DNA of 8,543 nucleotides from an uncultured Beijerinckiaceae bacterium (lineage in GTDB: Bacteria > Pseudomonadota > Alphaproteobacteria > Rhizobiales > Beijerinckiaceae). The notes beneath the pieces are model-generated. The model saw only the letters and a program-made list of their open reading frames with translations, was not told the DNA's origin and did not search any database. This document shows positions 6,217-8,543 of this stretch, one piece after another. The first letter of the stretch is position 1. Each line of letters starts with the position of its first letter. The DNA lies in NCBI GenBank assembly GCA_937873345.1, contig CALMRL010000455.1:1-8543 (forward strand). Direction: 5' to 3'. The translations under genes and the position numbers were made by a program.

Positions 6217-7734
6217 TCAAGTCGATATCACGTCTTCGGCGGAGCGGGACATCGGCGATGCCGCCTCGGCTCCTGCCTCGAACACCGCACCCATCATCAT
6301 CAGGCACGGGCCTCTTGGATCGAAATCGCGTGCCAGTGCCGGCATCGCTGCCACCGTTCCCCACGCTCTCCGCTCGTCTGGGCAGGTGGCACTCTCGATC
6401 AGCACGCAGGGCGTGCGCGGCGGGAGACCATGCTCCAGCAACTTCGCGACCAGCGCCTCCATCGTGCGGACGCCCATGTAGACCACGGTGGTGGCGCCAG
6501 GGTCCGCCAGCGCCCGCCAGTCGATGTCGTGCGGCAGGCGGCCGTCCTTGGCGTGCGCGGTGATGAACTGCAGCCGCCGCGCCGCCGAGCGCTCGGTCAG
6601 CGACCGTCGCAGCGAGGCGGCGGCGCCCAGCGCGGCGGTGACGCCCGGCACCACGGTCACGGGGATGCCGGCATCCTCCAGCCCGTCCAGCTCCTCGTTG
6701 GCACGACCGAAGATCATCGGGTCGCCGCCCTTCAGCCGGACGACGTGCTTGCCCGCGCTCGCCAGCTCGACCATCAGCGCGGTGATCTCATCCTGCTTGC
6801 ACGAGGGGAGATAGCCGCGCTTGCCCACGTCGATCTTCTGCGCCTCGCGGCGCGACATCTCGACCACCGCTGGGGCGACGAGCTTGTCGTAGAGCACGAC
6901 ATCGGCGCTCTGCAGCGCTCGCAGAGCCTTCAGCGTGATGAGGTCGGGGTCGCCCGGTCCTGCGCCGACCAGCGTCACCCGCCCGGCCTGGGCCTTCGCG
7001 CTCCGAGCTTCGTCCAGGAAGGCGGCGAAGTCGCCGTCCGACGGCGGCCGACCCTCGCCGGCGAAGGCGCGGGCCGAGAACAGCTCCCAGAAGCGTCGCC
7101 GCGCGCGGAACGGCAGTTGCAGCGGCACCACCCGTCCGCGCCAAGTCCGCGCGGTCTCCGCCCAACGCTTGAGGGAGAGCGGCAGCAGGCTCTCCAAACG
7201 GCCGCGGACCTCCTGGCCGAATACCGGGGCGCAGCCATGGGTCGAGATGCCGACGACGAGGGGCGAACGGTTGACGATGGCGCCGAACTGGAAGTCGCAG
7301 AAGGCAGGGTTGTCGATGGCGTTCATCGGCACTCCGGCCTCGCGAGCGGCGCCGCGGAACGCCTCCGCCTCGGCATCGTCGAGCGTGTCGAGCAGCGCCA
7401 TCGCGCCGCCCTCAAGGTCGCCCGCGCGCCAGCGCCGCCGATGCAGCGTCAGGCGCGGGCAACGCGGCAGCAGCGCGTTCATCTCGTGGCAGGGCTCGTC
7501 AGCGTAGAGGTCCACCCTTGCGCCAGCGGCGTGAAGCAGCTCGGCCTTCCACACCGCCCGCTCGGAGCCGCCGGCGAGCACCACCCTCTTGCCGGCAAGG
7601 GCGAAGAACACCGGCAGCACGGCCAATTCGTCCATGCCCGTGGAACTGTGGCCTGCGGGACCCTGGCCCGCGCCCGGCGTCACCGCGGCCTCCCCATCCG
7701 GGGGCACCCCCGCATCGCCGGTGATCTCATCCAT
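6217..7734 (-). CDS. cysG: Siroheme synthase CysG (SUMT / precorrin-2 dehydrogenase / sirohydrochlorin ferrochelatase)
   Basis: Trifunctional cytoplasmic enzyme making siroheme, the cofactor of sulfite and nitrite reductases, from uroporphyrinogen III: two SAM-dependent methylations, NAD+-dependent oxidation, then Fe insertion. The N-terminal CysG-B half (about residues 38-240) has the NAD-binding RVVLAGGSERAVWKAELL, NAIDNPAFCDF with D141 at the position of the catalytic Asp, VGISTHGCAPVFGQEVR, and the dimerisation segment ending RRFWELFSARAF. The CysG-A SUMT half starts at about 254: VTLVGAGPGDPDLIT (G257 to D262), YDKLV, VGKRGYLP, VVRLKGGDPMIFGRANEE, VVPGVTAALGAAA, and TTVVYMG. The usual PLTHR motif reads SLTER. 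Total length is 505 residues against 457 in E. coli; about 33 extra residues are N-terminal and Gly/Pro-rich. ATG 7734 has GGAG ten bases upstream (7745-7748), but M34 (7635) lies nearer the conserved start. Divergent from the AI-2E gene. No sulfite or nitrite reductase gene is adjacent in view. Confidence 0.95.
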   Translation of the reverse strand: MDEITGDAGVPPDGEAAVTPGAGQGPAGHSSTGMDELAVLPVFFALAGKRVVLAGGSERAVWKAELLHAAGARVDLYADEPCHEMNALLPRCPRLTLHRRRWRAGDLEGGAMALLDTLDDAEAEAFRGAAREAGVPMNAIDNPAFCDFQFGAIVNRSPLVVGISTHGCAPVFGQEVRGRLESLLPLSLKRWAETARTWRGRVVPLQLPFRARRRFWELFSARAFAGEGRPPSDGDFAAFLDEARSAKAQAGRVTLVGAGPGDPDLITLKALRALQSADVVLYDKLVAPAVVEMSRREAQKIDVGKRGYLPSCKQDEITALMVELASAGKHVVRLKGGDPMIFGRANEELDGLEDAGIPVTVVPGVTAALGAAASLRRSLTERSAARRLQFITAHAKDGRLPHDIDWRALADPGATTVVYMGVRTMEALVAKLLEHGLPPRTPCVLIESATCPDERRAWGTVAAMPALARDFDPRGPCLMMMGAVFEAGAEAASPMSRSAEDVIST

Positions 7735-7917
7735 GCGTCATCAGCTCCGCCGTCGACCCGGCGCCGGGCGGCATCGCGGCCGAAACCGTCCACCGCATCC
7801 GGCGCGCACTAAGCACGATCCTTGCCGAGCTGGAACCCAGCCCCGACGACCCTGTTGCCTCGCCGCGGCATGGTGGCGCAACACGGTTCCCTTCCGGGTA
7901 TCCCTTTGACTGAGAAA
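7735..7917. promoter_or_regulatory. Divergent intergenic region between cysG and the AI-2E gene
   Basis: These 183 bases must carry the promoters of both divergent genes. I see no convincing paired -35/-10 hexamers of the housekeeping type, as is common in high-GC alphaproteobacteria. Visible elements are CTCC at 7745-7748 (the cysG Shine-Dalgarno on the - strand) and TTGACT at 7906-7911, just before the AI-2E start. No recognisable riboswitch core or credible small gene was found. Confidence 0.4.
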
Positions 7918-7927
7918 ATGTATTTTC
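7914..7927. repeat. AT-rich perfect inverted repeat across the AI-2E start
   Basis: GAAAAT-GT-ATTTTC is a perfect six-base inverted repeat with a two-base centre, in an AT-rich island within sequence of roughly 70% G+C. It covers the proposed ATG (7918-7920). It could be an operator or simply the AT-rich start region of the mRNA. Function is unproven. Confidence 0.4.
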
Positions 7928-8543
7928 CACCCCGCGCGGTTGGGCAAGAACCCTTGGGCGCCCTCGGCGCCGACGCGCGCGCCGATCCGCAACGCACGCT
8001 GGAGGCGCTGGCGACGCTGATCGGCGTCGTCCTCATCGTCGGCATCCTGTACCTCGCTCGCGAGATCCTGGTACCGATCGCGATCGCGGTGCTCCTGTCC
8101 TTCGCCATGTCGCCGCTGGTCAAGCTGCTGCGCCGCACCGGACTCGGCAAGCGGTTGAGCGTCGGGCTGGTGGTTCTCGCGACCTTCCTGATCGCGGTCG
8201 GCCTCGGTTTCGCGCTTGCCCGGCAGGTCAGCGACCTCGCGGCGCAGGCGCCGCGGCTGCAAGGCACGGTAACGCGCAAGGTCGATGCGGCGCGATCCTT
8301 CGTCACCGACAATTCCATGCTCGCCAGGATGACCGCCACCATCGCGGCCCTGCGGCCCTCGCAGCCGGCGAGGAAGGAGCGGGCAGCGGACAGGCCGGGG
8401 GCGGCGTCGCCCGCGTCGCAGGTCCTCGCGGGCGACGAGGGCGGCAAGCCGCCGGTGCCGGTCGCGGTGGTGACGCCGCCGCCGGGACCGCGGGTGATGC
8501 TGCAGCCGGCGCGCGGCGTCGCCGCCTCGCCGCTCGCCACCGC
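7918..8543 (+). CDS. AI-2E family transporter (PerM/YdiK-like), 3' end outside window
   Basis: The frame is open from ATG 7918 to the end of the window (208 full codons) with no stop, so the protein is 3'-truncated by the window edge. After about 30 polar residues comes the family N-terminus: a first hydrophobic helix at about 31-47 (LATLIGVVLIVGILYLA), then REILVPIAIAVLLSFAMSPLVKLLRR at 48-73 and a further helix at about 81-101 (VGLVVLATFLIAVGLGFALA). RQVSDLAAQAPRLQ follows, beginning the large soluble segment that interrupts the membrane helices in this family. That segment is Pro/Ala-rich here (LRPSQPARKERAADRPG; PPVPVAVVTPPPGPRV), as I recall for a longer proteobacterial subgroup. Members are inner-membrane proteins with roles from autoinducer-2 export to Na+/H+ exchange; the substrate cannot be predicted. 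The start is uncertain: TTG 7906 would add four residues (MTEK), and TTG 7954 would shorten the protein by 12. No strong ribosome-binding site is seen. Divergent from cysG. Confidence 0.85.
   Translation, partial: MYFPPRAVGQEPLGALGADARADPQRTLEALATLIGVVLIVGILYLAREILVPIAIAVLLSFAMSPLVKLLRRTGLGKRLSVGLVVLATFLIAVGLGFALARQVSDLAAQAPRLQGTVTRKVDAARSFVTDNSMLARMTATIAALRPSQPARKERAADRPGAASPASQVLAGDEGGKPPVPVAVVTPPPGPRVMLQPARGVAASPLAT

Noticed and set aside
6430..7812. A 460-codon open frame on the + strand opposite cysG
   Set aside because: It mirrors the cysG frame, has no recognisable motif, and cysG shows complete conserved domains on the other strand.
7735..7930. Possible cobalamin-type riboswitch leader for cysG (AAGGGAACCGTG on the - strand)
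   Set aside because: Only a GGGAACC-like fragment is present; the B12 box and the other conserved blocks are missing or in the wrong spacing.
7727..7930. Small - strand frame (67 codons) overlapping the cysG start
   Set aside because: It has no family resemblance or ribosome-binding site and lies over the start of the + strand AI-2E gene. It is more likely chance in GC-rich intergenic DNA.

Overview
The window is GC-rich and compactly coded, about 70-75% G+C in most genes (several 60-base lines counted by hand). Its gene families (a CysG with an alphaproteobacterial-looking NAIDNP/ISTHG region, an AI-2E transporter with a Pro/Ala-rich insert, ISL3 and IS5 transposase debris) fit a high-GC alphaproteobacterium, perhaps near Methylobacterium or Rhodospirillales. 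That placement is inference from family resemblance.

Positions 1-5349 are a surface-glycan locus. On the + strand lie a GT2/GT7-like glycosyltransferase (5' end outside the window) and, 11 bases later, a GT4-family glycosyltransferase. A GT61 (DUF563) glycosyltransferase follows on the - strand, with visibly lower G+C. Divergent from it is a + strand pair: a class I SAM methyltransferase and a WecE/RffA-like sugar aminotransferase, whose true N-terminus probably begins upstream of its first ATG. Together they suggest assembly of an exopolysaccharide, O-antigen or other glycan carrying a 4-amino-4,6-dideoxyhexose, possibly methylated. No nucleotide-sugar dehydratase, acetyltransferase, flippase or polymerase is in view.

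Positions 5350-6119 are a scar. A C-terminal scrap of a probable VWA-domain protein (- strand) is cut off by insertion-sequence debris. The debris is the start of an ISL3-family transposase, with a frameshift and a nonsense codon, joined in frame to the last ~31 residues of an IS5-like transposase. No catalytic core remains. The scar separates the glycan locus from housekeeping genes.

Positions 6217-7734 (-) encode a complete trifunctional siroheme synthase CysG with an extended N-terminus. Divergently, from about 7918 (+), an AI-2E family membrane protein begins and runs off the window end. The 183-base gap between them is the presumed promoter region. An AT-rich perfect inverted repeat lies across the AI-2E start codon.

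I found no RNA gene, CRISPR array or defence system. The most unusual items are the chimeric IS remnant, the non-ATG start question in the aminotransferase and the inverted, compositionally distinct GT61 gene.
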